The notes under the pieces were generated by a model. That model saw only the letters and a program-made list of their open reading frames with translations, made no database searches and was not told the DNA's origin. Made by a program: the position numbers and the translations under genes. From the NCBI GenBank assembly GCA_025055035.1, contig JANWZB010000007.1, positions 1-50,659 of the forward strand: a stretch of DNA of 50,659 nucleotides, written 5' to 3'. The first letter of the stretch is position 1; each line of letters begins with the position of its first letter. Below are positions 1 through 9,823 of the stretch, piece after piece. Origin of the DNA: Candidatus Kapaibacterium sp. (lineage in GTDB: Bacteria; Bacteroidota; Ignavibacteria; Kapaibacteriales; UBA4661).

Positions 1-692
1 TCTTTAATCCTGTAAGGAACGAAGCTATAGATTGGAGATTCCGCTTGAATTTTCTCCAAGTTCGCCAGCAAATTGTTAGTCTGGGTGGTGTGCCAGCGTA
101 CAATACAGGTGGCTTTGGTCAGGCGCTCGGCACATTCCGCATCGAGGAAGGATTACCACCAACAACTATGATTGGCGTACAAACCCGCATTGTCAACAAT
201 ACTGTCGACAGAAGTACGATTGCTGGCGATGCCCAACCAAACTTCAACCTTGCTTTCTCTAACGACTTGCGTATTGGAGATTTCACATTCTACTTCCTGA
301 TTGACCACCAAAATGGCGGTCTTACGGTAAACCTGACACGATTCCTTACCGACAACGGTCGCATCACCCCCGATGGCATCAGAGCACAGCGCGCCCGCTT
401 AATTGCTAATGCTCGCAAAACACAATGGATTGAAGATGCTACTCACACACGCTTACGCGAAGCCAGCATCATGTACAATCTCAGCCGCGAAACACTCTCC
501 GCGCTTTTTGGCGAGGCTGTTCCCTACGCACGCATCGGTGTTACAGGACGGAACTTATACCTCTGGACAAACTACAGTGGTTACGACCCTGAAGTCAGCA
601 ACTTTGGGAATGTTGCGATTGGTGGGAATATCGAGGTAACACCATTTCCATCCTCTCGCGCTGTATTTCTGACTATTCAATTCGGACTCTAA
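1..692 (+). CDS. SusC/RagA-family TonB-dependent outer membrane receptor, C-terminal fragment (5' end outside window)
   Basis: Open frame continues to the window edge (FNPVRNEAIDWRFRLNFLQV...). C-terminus has the SusC barrel ending (LREASIMYNLSRETL...ARIGVTGRNLYLWTNYSGYDPEVSNFG...PFPSSRAVFLTIQFGL). A SusD gene follows. Confidence 0.9.
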   Translation, partial: FNPVRNEAIDWRFRLNFLQVRQQIVSLGGVPAYNTGGFGQALGTFRIEEGLPPTTMIGVQTRIVNNTVDRSTIAGDAQPNFNLAFSNDLRIGDFTFYFLIDHQNGGLTVNLTRFLTDNGRITPDGIRAQRARLIANARKTQWIEDATHTRLREASIMYNLSRETLSALFGEAVPYARIGVTGRNLYLWTNYSGYDPEVSNFGNVAIGGNIEVTPFPSSRAVFLTIQFGL

Positions 693-726
693 CTATGATT
701 TCATCGCAAGAAAGGATTATAGCATC

Positions 727-2082
727 ATGAACATCATATTGCTGAAACATCGCCTTAGTGGTTATGGCAGCGTTCTTGTGCTAAGCATTGCATCATTACT
801 CTGCATTCCATCCTGCCAGAGCCTCGATTTTCCTGACCCTAATGCTCCAACATTTGAATCTGCTTCAGTACAAGCCCTTGTAACAGGATTAGAATCTGGC
901 ATGCGGCTTGGCATTTCGAACTACATTTACGGAACTTCTGCCGCCGGGCGCGAAGCATATAACCTTGATGGTCTGAGCGACCCGCGATGGATTGTAGAAT
1001 ATATTGCTGGCAGACTCGATCCGAACGGTCCGTTTGTTGCGCCATTCTGGGGACCGCGGTATCGTGTTATGGTTGCTGCACAAAAGCTACTTGATCGTGC
1101 TAAATCCTTACCCGCAAATAGTGTAGAGCGAAATCGCATCGAAGGCTTTGCAAATACAGTCATTGGTCATCAGCTTATGGCTGTTGCTTCTGTCTTCCAG
1201 CGACTTACCATTCAAATACCTGCTCCCGACAACCCACGCGAGGTGAATCTTGTTGCCCCTTCGGAAGGGTATGCAGAAGCAGCACGACGCCTTGATGCTG
1301 GCTTTGCTGCTTTACAAAACGCTGGCACAACATTCAGCGGCGGACCAAATGGATTTACTCTCTCACGTGGATACACAGGCTTTAATACCCCTGCAACATT
1401 CGCCCGCTTTAATCGCGCTCTACGCGCACGCCTAGCAGCATGGCAAGGAGATTATGCAACTGTTCTCAGTGCTTTGCAGCAATCGTTTATCGTGGCGGAC
1501 ACTGCTCAAATGCGCCTCGGCTGTTACCTCGTCTTCGGCACTGGTCCCGGCGACCTTGCTAATACTGTCTATGAGCCACCAATGGCAGCAACAATACGCT
1601 TTTGGGTACACCCTTCATTTGAGCGCGACTGTGAGAACCCAACTCAAGACCGCCGATTTCTCAATAACGTCGCTCCTACTCGACCAACCTTTAGCATCGA
1701 CGGGCTTACGGCAACGCGTCCTTTTGCGGTCTTTAAAAGCAACGTTGACCCAATTCCTATCATACGGAATGAAGAGCTGCTCTTGCTACGAGCAGAAGCC
1801 AATATTCGCGGAGCATCGCCAAATATTGACGCTGCACGCAATGACCTTAACATCATTCGCCGCGCTGCTGGCGTTCCAGAATACACCTCGACAACCTTTA
1901 CTGCATCTAATGCTCTCGACCGCTTGCTCTATGAGCGCCGCTATTCGCTTTTTGGTGAAGGACATCGCTGGATTGACATGCGTCGCTTCAACCGCCTAAG
2001 CCAGCTGCCTATTGATCGACCAGGTGATGTTATTCCACAGTTCTACCCCGTTCCCACAACCGACGGTGGTGGCACGAATTAG
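727..2082 (+). CDS. SusD/RagB-family surface glycan-binding lipoprotein
   Basis: Lipobox-like SLLCIPSCQS. C-terminal SusD pattern (RNEELLLLRAEANIR...LLYERRYSLFGEGHRWIDMRRF). Directly downstream of the SusC end. Confidence 0.92.
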   Translation: MNIILLKHRLSGYGSVLVLSIASLLCIPSCQSLDFPDPNAPTFESASVQALVTGLESGMRLGISNYIYGTSAAGREAYNLDGLSDPRWIVEYIAGRLDPNGPFVAPFWGPRYRVMVAAQKLLDRAKSLPANSVERNRIEGFANTVIGHQLMAVASVFQRLTIQIPAPDNPREVNLVAPSEGYAEAARRLDAGFAALQNAGTTFSGGPNGFTLSRGYTGFNTPATFARFNRALRARLAAWQGDYATVLSALQQSFIVADTAQMRLGCYLVFGTGPGDLANTVYEPPMAATIRFWVHPSFERDCENPTQDRRFLNNVAPTRPTFSIDGLTATRPFAVFKSNVDPIPIIRNEELLLLRAEANIRGASPNIDAARNDLNIIRRAAGVPEYTSTTFTASNALDRLLYERRYSLFGEGHRWIDMRRFNRLSQLPIDRPGDVIPQFYPVPTTDGGGTN

Positions 2083-2110
2083 AATCATTCTGCACTACTC
2101 TTCGACAAAA

Positions 2111-2150
2111 AAGCCGCTTTCGTTAGGCACAGGAAAGCGGCTTTATTATT
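2111..2150. terminator. Bidirectional intrinsic terminator between convergent genes
   Basis: Perfect 11-bp stem AAGCCGCTTTC (2111-2121) / GAAAGCGGCTT (2133-2143), A-run before and T-rich tract after. Confidence 0.85.
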
Positions 2151-2172
2151 TTTGCCTAGACCTACAGAGCAT

Positions 2173-3312
2173 TCACTTTCGAACACCATTCAACTCTTTG
2201 AAAAGCTCTGGATACTTCTTGACACCCTCAAAGAAGAAATAGACCTCGCTATTGAGTCCGCGCGAACGGTTGTGGTCAATCATCATGCGCAGAAGCTGCT
2301 CAGAAGCTACGTAAGAGCCAACCTTCAGAAGGATACCGGGCGCACACTTGTGATGATCTTTTGGGTGAATTTGCTGTGTTACAATTTTATCGAGCTCACG
2401 CTTGTAGGCATCGATGCTGTAGCGATAAACTTGCGGGCAAACAATATCTACCCAGCCTTCGCGTACCCATGTTACCCAATCTTGCAAGTATTCTTCCACA
2501 CTCCATGGATAGATGCTAGGCGACATAGAGATAAGCAGCGATGGCTTCAGCGCCTTGAGTTCTATATATATACGCTGCATATACGCGCTGAGCTTCTCTG
2601 CTCGCCAGCGTACCCATTCATAATCCTTCGCATATGGCGGAGGAAATGTCCCATGCTCAGATTTGTAGAGATTGCGAGTGTAGTCGTCGTATCCTGCTTC
2701 GCTCGGTAGCGCAGGTAAGCGGTCATCGCCTTGAATGCCGTCGACATCATACTGCTGCACAACTTCTTTTAGCAAAGCCATAATAAAATCTTGTACCTCT
2801 GGGTGGAATGCATTCATCCACTGGAACTTATTTTTAGATACGATCTTTCCATGCACATCTCGAGCAGCCCAATGTGGCTTTGCGCGAATAATTACACCAC
2901 CATCTGGCTGGTCATACGAGCACGAAAATCCAAACTCGAACCATGCTATGACCTTTATGCCGCGTGGCTTCGCCTCTGCCAAAAGTTCGCGCAAGGGGTC
3001 GCGTTGCTTATCCTCTCTTGTGAGCACAGGATCAATGCGTACTCCTGTCAATCTCTGCATAACATCACTTGGATATGTCGTCATAGCACGATTCCACACC
3101 ACAACAAATATAGTGTTAAAGCCAAGCTCAGCACAGGTTTGTACAGCAGCGCGAATCTTTTCTCGGCTGTACAGAGCATCACTGTCAACATTCGTAAGCC
3201 ATACCCCACGCACATGAGGAATCTGGTGTGCAGTCGCTTGTGTGGTAATTGTTTGAGCACATAGACAAGAATGAACAGCAATCATTCCTGCCACGCATAT
3301 GATGTTCGACAT
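2173..3312 (-). CDS. Glycoside hydrolase family 10-like protein (GHL10/DUF187)
   Basis: Signal peptide then HVRGVWLTNVDSDALYSREKIRAAVQTCAELGFNTIFVVVWNRAMTTYPS..., DGIQGDDRLPALPSEAGYD, typical of the GHL10/DUF187 TIM barrel. Paralogue of 13087-14310. Confidence 0.88.
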   Translation of the reverse strand: MSNIICVAGMIAVHSCLCAQTITTQATAHQIPHVRGVWLTNVDSDALYSREKIRAAVQTCAELGFNTIFVVVWNRAMTTYPSDVMQRLTGVRIDPVLTREDKQRDPLRELLAEAKPRGIKVIAWFEFGFSCSYDQPDGGVIIRAKPHWAARDVHGKIVSKNKFQWMNAFHPEVQDFIMALLKEVVQQYDVDGIQGDDRLPALPSEAGYDDYTRNLYKSEHGTFPPPYAKDYEWVRWRAEKLSAYMQRIYIELKALKPSLLISMSPSIYPWSVEEYLQDWVTWVREGWVDIVCPQVYRYSIDAYKRELDKIVTQQIHPKDHHKCAPGILLKVGSYVASEQLLRMMIDHNRSRGLNSEVYFFFEGVKKYPELFKELNGVRK

Positions 3313-3325
3313 AGGAAAGCTGTGA

Positions 3326-4303
3326 TTATGGTTTGCTCAATAGGTGATGCTGCTGGAGAAATTCTTGAATAACCATATACGCTTTCACCGTTTCCTCTAT
3401 AGAAAACCCACCATGCCCACCACGCGGAATCGTGTATAAGCGATGAGAAGCACCAGCAGCAGCTAGAGCTTCATGCAAGCGCATAGCATGAGAATATGGA
3501 ACGACAGAATCTGCATTACCATGAATAGTAAGAATAGGCGGTAGCCCTTTGCGTACATATGTTAGTGGGGAAATGCGCCTTGCTAGTTCCCTATTCTGTT
3601 CTCTCCCGAACCACCGAACAGCATACTCGCGTACATGTTCGCCCCCATCAATTTGGTCAGTAACATCAGTAATACCAAACCAGTTGATAATAGCAGCAAT
3701 ACGCGGCGGACGAGCATCCATGACACTAGCACGGTCAAATTCACTGTTTGGTGGAAGCATTCCCGCCAAAAGTGCGAGATGGCCTCCAGCAGAATGTCCC
3801 GTAACAATGAGTGCAGCTGTATCAAGCATGTACGTCTTACTATTGCGACCAATCCATCGTAGCGCAGCACGTATATCCTCCACAGCAGCAGGAGCAGGAG
3901 CAATGTGCCCTAAACGATACCCTACATTCACAACAGCAAAGCCCATCGCGAGATACGGTATAATGTGCATCTGTGCTATCTCCTTGGTTCCACTGACCCA
4001 GCCACCACCATGAATCATTATAACTGTTGGAACAGGCTGTACAGCATAGCGAGGTATATAGGCATCGAGCGTACATTCATAATTTCCTTGCCTCCAGTAT
4101 GGCTCATTCGCTAGAATGCGATACCGATTGTGCAAATCTGCAACAAGTGCTACACCCTGATACTGTAGCGCTTGGGGTCTGGTGTGCTCTTTTCCTATAG
4201 TTGGCATTTGCGCCTGCAGCTGCTGAAGCGCGATATTCAGCACGACGATAATGCCTGCAAGAGCAATGTACTGCCTTGCCGCGGTATCCATTATAGTATC
4301 CAT
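3326..4303 (-). CDS. Alpha/beta hydrolase, esterase/lipase (HGGGW type)
   Basis: Oxyanion motif MIHGGGWVSG, nucleophile elbow GHSAGGH, C-terminal HGNADSVVPYSHA and HGGF. Confidence 0.88.
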   Translation of the reverse strand: MDTIMDTAARQYIALAGIIVVLNIALQQLQAQMPTIGKEHTRPQALQYQGVALVADLHNRYRILANEPYWRQGNYECTLDAYIPRYAVQPVPTVIMIHGGGWVSGTKEIAQMHIIPYLAMGFAVVNVGYRLGHIAPAPAAVEDIRAALRWIGRNSKTYMLDTAALIVTGHSAGGHLALLAGMLPPNSEFDRASVMDARPPRIAAIINWFGITDVTDQIDGGEHVREYAVRWFGREQNRELARRISPLTYVRKGLPPILTIHGNADSVVPYSHAMRLHEALAAAGASHRLYTIPRGGHGGFSIEETVKAYMVIQEFLQQHHLLSKP

Positions 4304-4331
4304 TATGTGTCTATCGTAGTGGTACAGAGTT

Positions 4332-5516
4332 CTACAGCTCGCTTATTGCTTCGAACGTTTTCCAGCATTGATAGAGTGCACGCGGAATATGAAAGCATCC
4401 TTTCCATTTTCCACCTTTCAGTGACAGTAGCACTTCGCCTCGGCGATTAAGATACCCAAACCACTCACCTGCGCCTGCCTGTGTATCGCGGAAGTGCTGC
4501 CATGTATATGTATGAACACGTTCTAGCCATGGCAGAACTTGCGCATCTTGAGTGTAGAAGTATGCTTTTGCTAGAGCAACCAGCGTTTCTGCGTGCACCC
4601 ACCAGAGCTTTTGGTCCCACTCTAGCTGCTGTGTCGGGTATCCTAAAACGTCCAGAAAGTAGAATATACCACCATACTCCCTATCCCACGCATGCTCCAG
4701 AATACGCAATGTTGTATCTTTACATCGTTTTATTAGCTCGACATCATCGCGACGGCGAGCAATATCCATAATAAACCACATTGCCTCAATACCGTGTCCT
4801 GGGTTGAGTAGTCGCCCATCAAAGCAATTACAGAACTCACCGTTGAGACCAACATTTTCTAGAATCAATCCTTCCCCTACGCCCTCATGGCGTAGGAACA
4901 CGCGCATGACTTCGTGAACGCACGTATCAAGGATTGCTTCTACCTCGCTGTGTGGAAGACTATCTTCTAGCTCAAGCGTTAGATTACTGAGAATCATCGG
5001 CAACGAAAAATTTTTGAGTGGGCGCGTTCCAGGAACAGCTTTATTGTATACTCCTTTCCAGTTGTGCTGCCGCCGAAGAATGTTGTGAAAAATAGATCGT
5101 GCGAGCTCCTTGTATTGATTATCACCTGTTGCAACTCCTAGTTGAGCAAATGCCATGCATGCAAAGCAATCAGAGAAAATATTATACGGCTGCACAAGTG
5201 GCTTGCCCTCGCGCGTCAGCGAAAAATAATAATTCCCCTCAGCATCTGCGCCGTAGCGTTCAAGAAATCTAGCACCATGCAATGCTACATCGAGCCACTC
5301 TTGACGCCGTTCTACACGATTGTACAGCATAGCAAATGTCCACACCTGGCGCCCCTGTAGCCAGATAAATTTATCGGTGTCATACACATTGCCATAGCGA
5401 TCTAGACACGTGAAGAATCCTCCACACTCATGGTCTATTGAGTGCTGAAGCCAGAACGGTAGAATATTGGTAAAAAGCTCATCACGATAGCATTCGGCTA
5501 GCAAGCGAAAATCCAT
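4332..5516 (-). CDS. N-acylglucosamine 2-epimerase (AGE/RnBP family)
   Basis: CGGFFTCLDRYGNVYDTDKFIWLQGRQVWTF, QPYNIFSDCFACMAFAQ, LNPGHGIEAMWFIMDIARR, EYGGIFYFLD, KLWWVHAETLVALA: strong match to the AGE (alpha/alpha)6 barrel family. Confidence 0.92.
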   Translation of the reverse strand: MDFRLLAECYRDELFTNILPFWLQHSIDHECGGFFTCLDRYGNVYDTDKFIWLQGRQVWTFAMLYNRVERRQEWLDVALHGARFLERYGADAEGNYYFSLTREGKPLVQPYNIFSDCFACMAFAQLGVATGDNQYKELARSIFHNILRRQHNWKGVYNKAVPGTRPLKNFSLPMILSNLTLELEDSLPHSEVEAILDTCVHEVMRVFLRHEGVGEGLILENVGLNGEFCNCFDGRLLNPGHGIEAMWFIMDIARRRDDVELIKRCKDTTLRILEHAWDREYGGIFYFLDVLGYPTQQLEWDQKLWWVHAETLVALAKAYFYTQDAQVLPWLERVHTYTWQHFRDTQAGAGEWFGYLNRRGEVLLSLKGGKWKGCFHIPRALYQCWKTFEAISEL

Positions 5517-5564
5517 TGGTTCTCCTTTCTTGTTATCATCAAATTAGGTATAGAGCACATAATC

Positions 5565-6617
5565 TTACGCATGCACCGCAGGCTCAAGAAGCGTGAGTGT
5601 ACCTTGCTCAGCGTCCAGCTCAGCTTGCACTCCTATTGGATACGTGTACTTATCGTCTACATGTCCGAACTGTAAACCCGTAACAATTGGTATTCCTAAG
5701 CCTTGCAAGCGGTCTTCTAGCACTTCTTCCACGGTGAAAGAATGCGCAGCATCTTTAGGCTCGCAGTCTGTCCATTGACCAATCACAATGCCAGCACATA
5801 CCTGCAGCTTACCAGCAAGGAGAAGCTGCGTTATCATACGGTCTATACGGTATGGTTCTTCTGTCACATCTTCCAGAAAGAGCAATGCGCCTTTTGTGTT
5901 GATATCGAGCGATGTCCCTGTTGTCATGGACAATAGGGTCAAGTTTCCACCTACAAGGCGACCTCGCGCTCTGCCTGTTGCTCCTCGCGAGAGAGTTTTC
6001 CAGCCCTCTGCAGGAGGCATAACAATCGGGGAAAACGGCTTTTTAGCACTGTCGGAATCTGTCGTTAGAACCTCAAGAAAGCTCCTCTCTGTGAGTGCAG
6101 AAAATGCACCAAGTGCACCCGGACCATGAAATGTTACAAGACCGCTACGCTGATAAATCGTGTTGATAAGAGCTGTAATATCTGAGTATCCACAAATCAC
6201 TTTCGGATGCTTGCGAATGACGCTATAGTCTAGTAGTTCGAGCATGCGCATTGTGCCGTAACCGCCACGAGCACAAATAATACCATCAATTGCTGGATTT
6301 TCCACCGCAGCCATAAACTCTGCTGCACGCTCCTTGTCAGTTGCTGAAAAGTATCCGTATTGCTTTCCAGCGTTACTGCCGAGCACTACACGAAACCCCA
6401 GTTGTTCCAGATACGCTTTTCCTACTTCAACAGCACTCATTGCTGTCCAGCCAGCAGGAAACACAAGTCCGATAGTCATGCCACGTTGCAATGCTTTCGG
6501 TTTGAGAAGTTTCATTGTTTTAGACTTTGGTGATGTAGATGTCCGCTGTTGTGCGATAGCAAATGAGGGTATTATAAACGAAGCTGCCGCACCAGACAAA
6601 AGAGCACGTCGTTTCAT
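5565..6617 (-). CDS. LD-carboxypeptidase (peptidase S66 family), exported with a Tat-like signal peptide
   Basis: IGLVFPAGW, IDGIICARGGYGTMRMLELLDYSVIRKHPKVICGYSDITAL, TFHGPG; N-terminus MKRRALLSGAAASFIIPSFAIAQQ. Confidence 0.9.
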   Translation of the reverse strand: MKRRALLSGAAASFIIPSFAIAQQRTSTSPKSKTMKLLKPKALQRGMTIGLVFPAGWTAMSAVEVGKAYLEQLGFRVVLGSNAGKQYGYFSATDKERAAEFMAAVENPAIDGIICARGGYGTMRMLELLDYSVIRKHPKVICGYSDITALINTIYQRSGLVTFHGPGALGAFSALTERSFLEVLTTDSDSAKKPFSPIVMPPAEGWKTLSRGATGRARGRLVGGNLTLLSMTTGTSLDINTKGALLFLEDVTEEPYRIDRMITQLLLAGKLQVCAGIVIGQWTDCEPKDAAHSFTVEEVLEDRLQGLGIPIVTGLQFGHVDDKYTYPIGVQAELDAEQGTLTLLEPAVHA

Positions 6618-6667
6618 AGTGTTGCCAAGCCTTGACGGTGTAAATTAATTAATTTGGCACGCTGTGT

Positions 6668-8149
6668 TTATGTTCGCCAGAATATTTTACGACGCGTCCA
6701 CCACTGCGTTATACCAACAACACACACTGTAAACAGCACACCACGCAAGAATCCAAGCCATGCACCACGAAATGCTGTTTCGTACCATGTATCAAGTCCC
6801 AGCAAGCGAATAATGGGCATCACTAGCATTCCGCCTGTAACATACGCAATCATTGGGTTTTGACCGCACTCTACAATGCCTATTACGCAGTATCGTAGAG
6901 GCTTCCACAGCCTTACTGTCTCAATGCAGCAGTGCAGTGATATCAGGAACAAGAAAGCGAGACCATCAGTCAGAAAGTAGTAAGACAACGTCGATTTATC
7001 CTTCTTGATGCCGCCTTCAAACACTTCGAATGTGAGCCCCAGCAAGAGCCAGTATATGCCCCAATACCACAACTGGTGATACAAGCGGCCTACTACTGTA
7101 GCGCTTCTATCACGCTGAAGTAACCAGGTTCCTATAGCGATAAGTGTCAGATTCACAACCATGTTCCACCAAAGTTCACGAGTGTATAGCCCAACAAGGT
7201 TGGCTGGTATAAATGCACCACTTACACAGGCAATGGGAATGTAACTCACTGGTAAGCGCAAGATACCTGTACCATCTTGCTGCTCTTGCTCAGCATCGTG
7301 CTGTGCATTGAGTAGCATTTCTCCTGCAACAGTACCAACAAGCACGATAAACAGATACTGCAAAAAGTAGACTTTGAAGAGGCATGGTGCAGGAGTAGCA
7401 AACCATAGCCAATGCTGCCACGAACCAACAAACTGCGGCTCGTGTAGCGACAAGCGTATACCAAGAAAAAATACTAGCAGCCCTAAGCGCAGCAGAACAT
7501 TGTCGCGCGTGAAGAGCCATACAATCGCACCTGCAACCGCCACATTTGACAGAACAAGCAGGATAATATCACTGCGGTACAAACTCCATCGTGTTCCAAA
7601 CTCTGGATGCTCTGGATACGGCAGCACTATGACGAGCGTTCCAATAAGCACAAAACCTGCAGCACGCAGCAGAATACGCCAGTGCTGGGTGAGCATAGAT
7701 GTGTCAGGGAAGCGCACAAAGACAAGAAATAACAGTGCATAGCCTACGATTCCAACACATGGTGCAAGCCATGCAGGCACGCCTACCTGCTCCGGATGAG
7801 AACGAGCGAATGTTGTGATATGCTGCACAACGATAGCAAAGAATGCGAGAAGTATCCCACGCTGAAGAATGCGAGCAACTGTAGCAGCATACGCACGCAA
7901 CGTCGTTGGGAGCGCTCTGTGGCGGAAAGAATAAGGAATTGCCGCACCCATCGAGAATAGAAAGAAGGGAAAGACCAAGTCTACCCACGTAATACCTGGC
8001 AGTGTTGGAATAAAGCGATATTCAGGCGGCGGCACCTGCGCATGATACATCCATGCAGGAAGCTCACCGCGAAATGTAACACTCCCCGAGAGCACCATAC
8101 CCAGAATAGCAATCCCGCGAAGAGCATCAAGGCTCAGACTGCGTTTCAT
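6668..8149 (-). CDS. NagX/HGSNAT-like integral membrane acyltransferase (DUF5009-type)
   Basis: MKRSLSLDALRGIAILGMVLSGSVTF (LDxLRGxAI), many TM segments, TWVDLVFPFFLFSMGAAIPYSF. Confidence 0.82.
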   Translation of the reverse strand: MKRSLSLDALRGIAILGMVLSGSVTFRGELPAWMYHAQVPPPEYRFIPTLPGITWVDLVFPFFLFSMGAAIPYSFRHRALPTTLRAYAATVARILQRGILLAFFAIVVQHITTFARSHPEQVGVPAWLAPCVGIVGYALLFLVFVRFPDTSMLTQHWRILLRAAGFVLIGTLVIVLPYPEHPEFGTRWSLYRSDIILLVLSNVAVAGAIVWLFTRDNVLLRLGLLVFFLGIRLSLHEPQFVGSWQHWLWFATPAPCLFKVYFLQYLFIVLVGTVAGEMLLNAQHDAEQEQQDGTGILRLPVSYIPIACVSGAFIPANLVGLYTRELWWNMVVNLTLIAIGTWLLQRDRSATVVGRLYHQLWYWGIYWLLLGLTFEVFEGGIKKDKSTLSYYFLTDGLAFLFLISLHCCIETVRLWKPLRYCVIGIVECGQNPMIAYVTGGMLVMPIIRLLGLDTWYETAFRGAWLGFLRGVLFTVCVVGITQWWTRRKIFWRT

Positions 8150-8167
8150 AACACTACAGCAAACAGC

Positions 8168-8192
8168 GTAGCCCGCTAACTTAGCGGGCTAC
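8168..8192. terminator. Perfect hyphenated palindrome, probable terminator of the minus-strand SusC/SusD operon
   Basis: GTAGCCCGCTAA c TTAGCGGGCTAC (12 bp each arm) immediately after the SusD stop codon. Confidence 0.6.
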
Positions 8193-8211
8193 AGCCTGTG
8201 ATCCTTATTGG

Positions 8212-9738
8212 TTACGGTCTATCCCACCAGACCCGTGCTAGAAAAACATTATACTCGTTAATGTTGAGACGAGCAAGCGCTGCATTTACACCATCAGGAT
8301 TGAAGATTTGCTCACTTTGTGGGTATTGGCAACGACGTGGCACTTGACCACCAGTAACATTCCCAACAGGATTTAACTGGCGAAGGCGTGGGAAGCCCGT
8401 TCTGCGCCATTCTGCGTATGGCTCGAGACCATCAAGGAATGTGCAAATCCACTTTTGGGTAATGATTTGCTCCAGAGCATTTGCTTGATTGTAGGCAATG
8501 CGTGGATGCGCGATATACGCGTCGATTTGAGCTGTTGTTGGTATTGGCGGATTGTTCGGACAGATAGAGTACTGGGTCATTGCCGCACGAATGCCAGCTT
8601 CATAATGCTCTCGCGCACTGCGTGGCGTTCTCCAGCCTCGCCATGCTGCCTCTGCCATAAGAAACTCTACTTCGGCATACGTCATAAAGATAGATGGCGA
8701 ATCGCGATTTGGCGAGGCAAGGTGTGTTCCTACACGCGCAAGACCTGCAGAACCAAGATTTGTGCGTTGTACCGATGTAATGCCATTAGGCAAGCCACGA
8801 TTTGGTCGTGTCGGTTCATTGTTGATGATGCGCAGGCGCGGGTCGTTAGTACTATCGAGCAAGCTCACAAATGTCTCACTAAGGCGATAGTCATCAAACT
8901 GATTGAGTGTTTGCCATGTTGGACTTTGCTGTACACGTGCGCCATTTGCATGGTCGATCCATGCCATATCAGCATTACTTTGCATAACGCCTGCGGCAAT
9001 TGCTTCTTCGGCTTCACGTCGCGCTGTGGCAGGATCAACTTTTGTTAAGCGCATTGCTAGGCGCAATCGTAGAGAATTGCCAAACCTACGCCACCGCGTG
9101 AGGTCTCCACGATAGACACCATCATTCGTTGTCAGTGTGCGCTTGGTATTATCAAACGCAGCCACCGCTTCTCTCAGCTCTTTCAGCATATCCCGATAGA
9201 TTTCCTCTTGTGTATCATACTTAGGCGTAAAGTTGCGGTCGTAAAAGCCGCGCCCCGCTTGGAAGTATGGCACATCCCCGAATAAATCTGTAATGCGGTG
9301 GAAAATAAATGCCCGCCAGATTCGTGCAGCAGACAAGATATTCACATCATTGGGGTCTTTTTTAGCGCGCTCAATAATATCAGTAACGAACTTTACAATG
9401 CCCGGCTGGCCAATAATTCCACGCCCAGCATACCACCATTCCCATTGAGCATTCGGCATACCACGATACATCTCGGCGGCAAACTCTGCGGTCTTTGGGG
9501 AAAGATGCTGTACAACACACGAAATTGCTGTGTAGTTGTACGTTTGCTGCTCGAACCAGTCGCCCGCTGTACGCAGCTGCATGTTCGAGAACATAAGCAG
9601 CGGGTCAACATTTGTTACTTGCGTGGGATTGGTATTAAGTTCTTGAAATCCTGCCGTACATGCCGATAGCCACAGTAGCGCTACAGCTGCGCTCGCTCGT
9701 ATGTACATACGCACGTGTAAGAAAGCAAGTGTTTTCAT
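8212..9738 (-). CDS. SusD/RagB-family surface glycan-binding lipoprotein
   Basis: MKTLAF start with lipobox LLWLSACTAGFQELNTNPTQ; SusD-like (SusD_2) features YAEVEFLMAEAAWRGW, ALEQIITQKWICTFLDGLEPYAEWRRTGFP. Pairs with the upstream SusC. Confidence 0.93.
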   Translation of the reverse strand: MKTLAFLHVRMYIRASAAVALLWLSACTAGFQELNTNPTQVTNVDPLLMFSNMQLRTAGDWFEQQTYNYTAISCVVQHLSPKTAEFAAEMYRGMPNAQWEWWYAGRGIIGQPGIVKFVTDIIERAKKDPNDVNILSAARIWRAFIFHRITDLFGDVPYFQAGRGFYDRNFTPKYDTQEEIYRDMLKELREAVAAFDNTKRTLTTNDGVYRGDLTRWRRFGNSLRLRLAMRLTKVDPATARREAEEAIAAGVMQSNADMAWIDHANGARVQQSPTWQTLNQFDDYRLSETFVSLLDSTNDPRLRIINNEPTRPNRGLPNGITSVQRTNLGSAGLARVGTHLASPNRDSPSIFMTYAEVEFLMAEAAWRGWRTPRSAREHYEAGIRAAMTQYSICPNNPPIPTTAQIDAYIAHPRIAYNQANALEQIITQKWICTFLDGLEPYAEWRRTGFPRLRQLNPVGNVTGGQVPRRCQYPQSEQIFNPDGVNAALARLNINEYNVFLARVWWDRP

Positions 9739-9823
9739 AGTAATCATAGAAGCAAAATGATGAAGGTTTCAGGAATGACGATTGTTAGTACAACACAATA
9801 CAGTAGTGGCGTAGCACACACAC

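Noticed and set aside
1454-1999. 181-aa alternate-frame ORF within the first SusD
   Set aside because: Same-strand frame-shifted shadow of the SusD gene with no domain or ribosome-binding evidence.
8455-9048. 197-aa ORF antisense to SusD
   Set aside because: Lies wholly inside a strongly supported CDS on the other strand; Cys/Arg/Trp-rich composition with no recognisable domain, typical of a shadow ORF.
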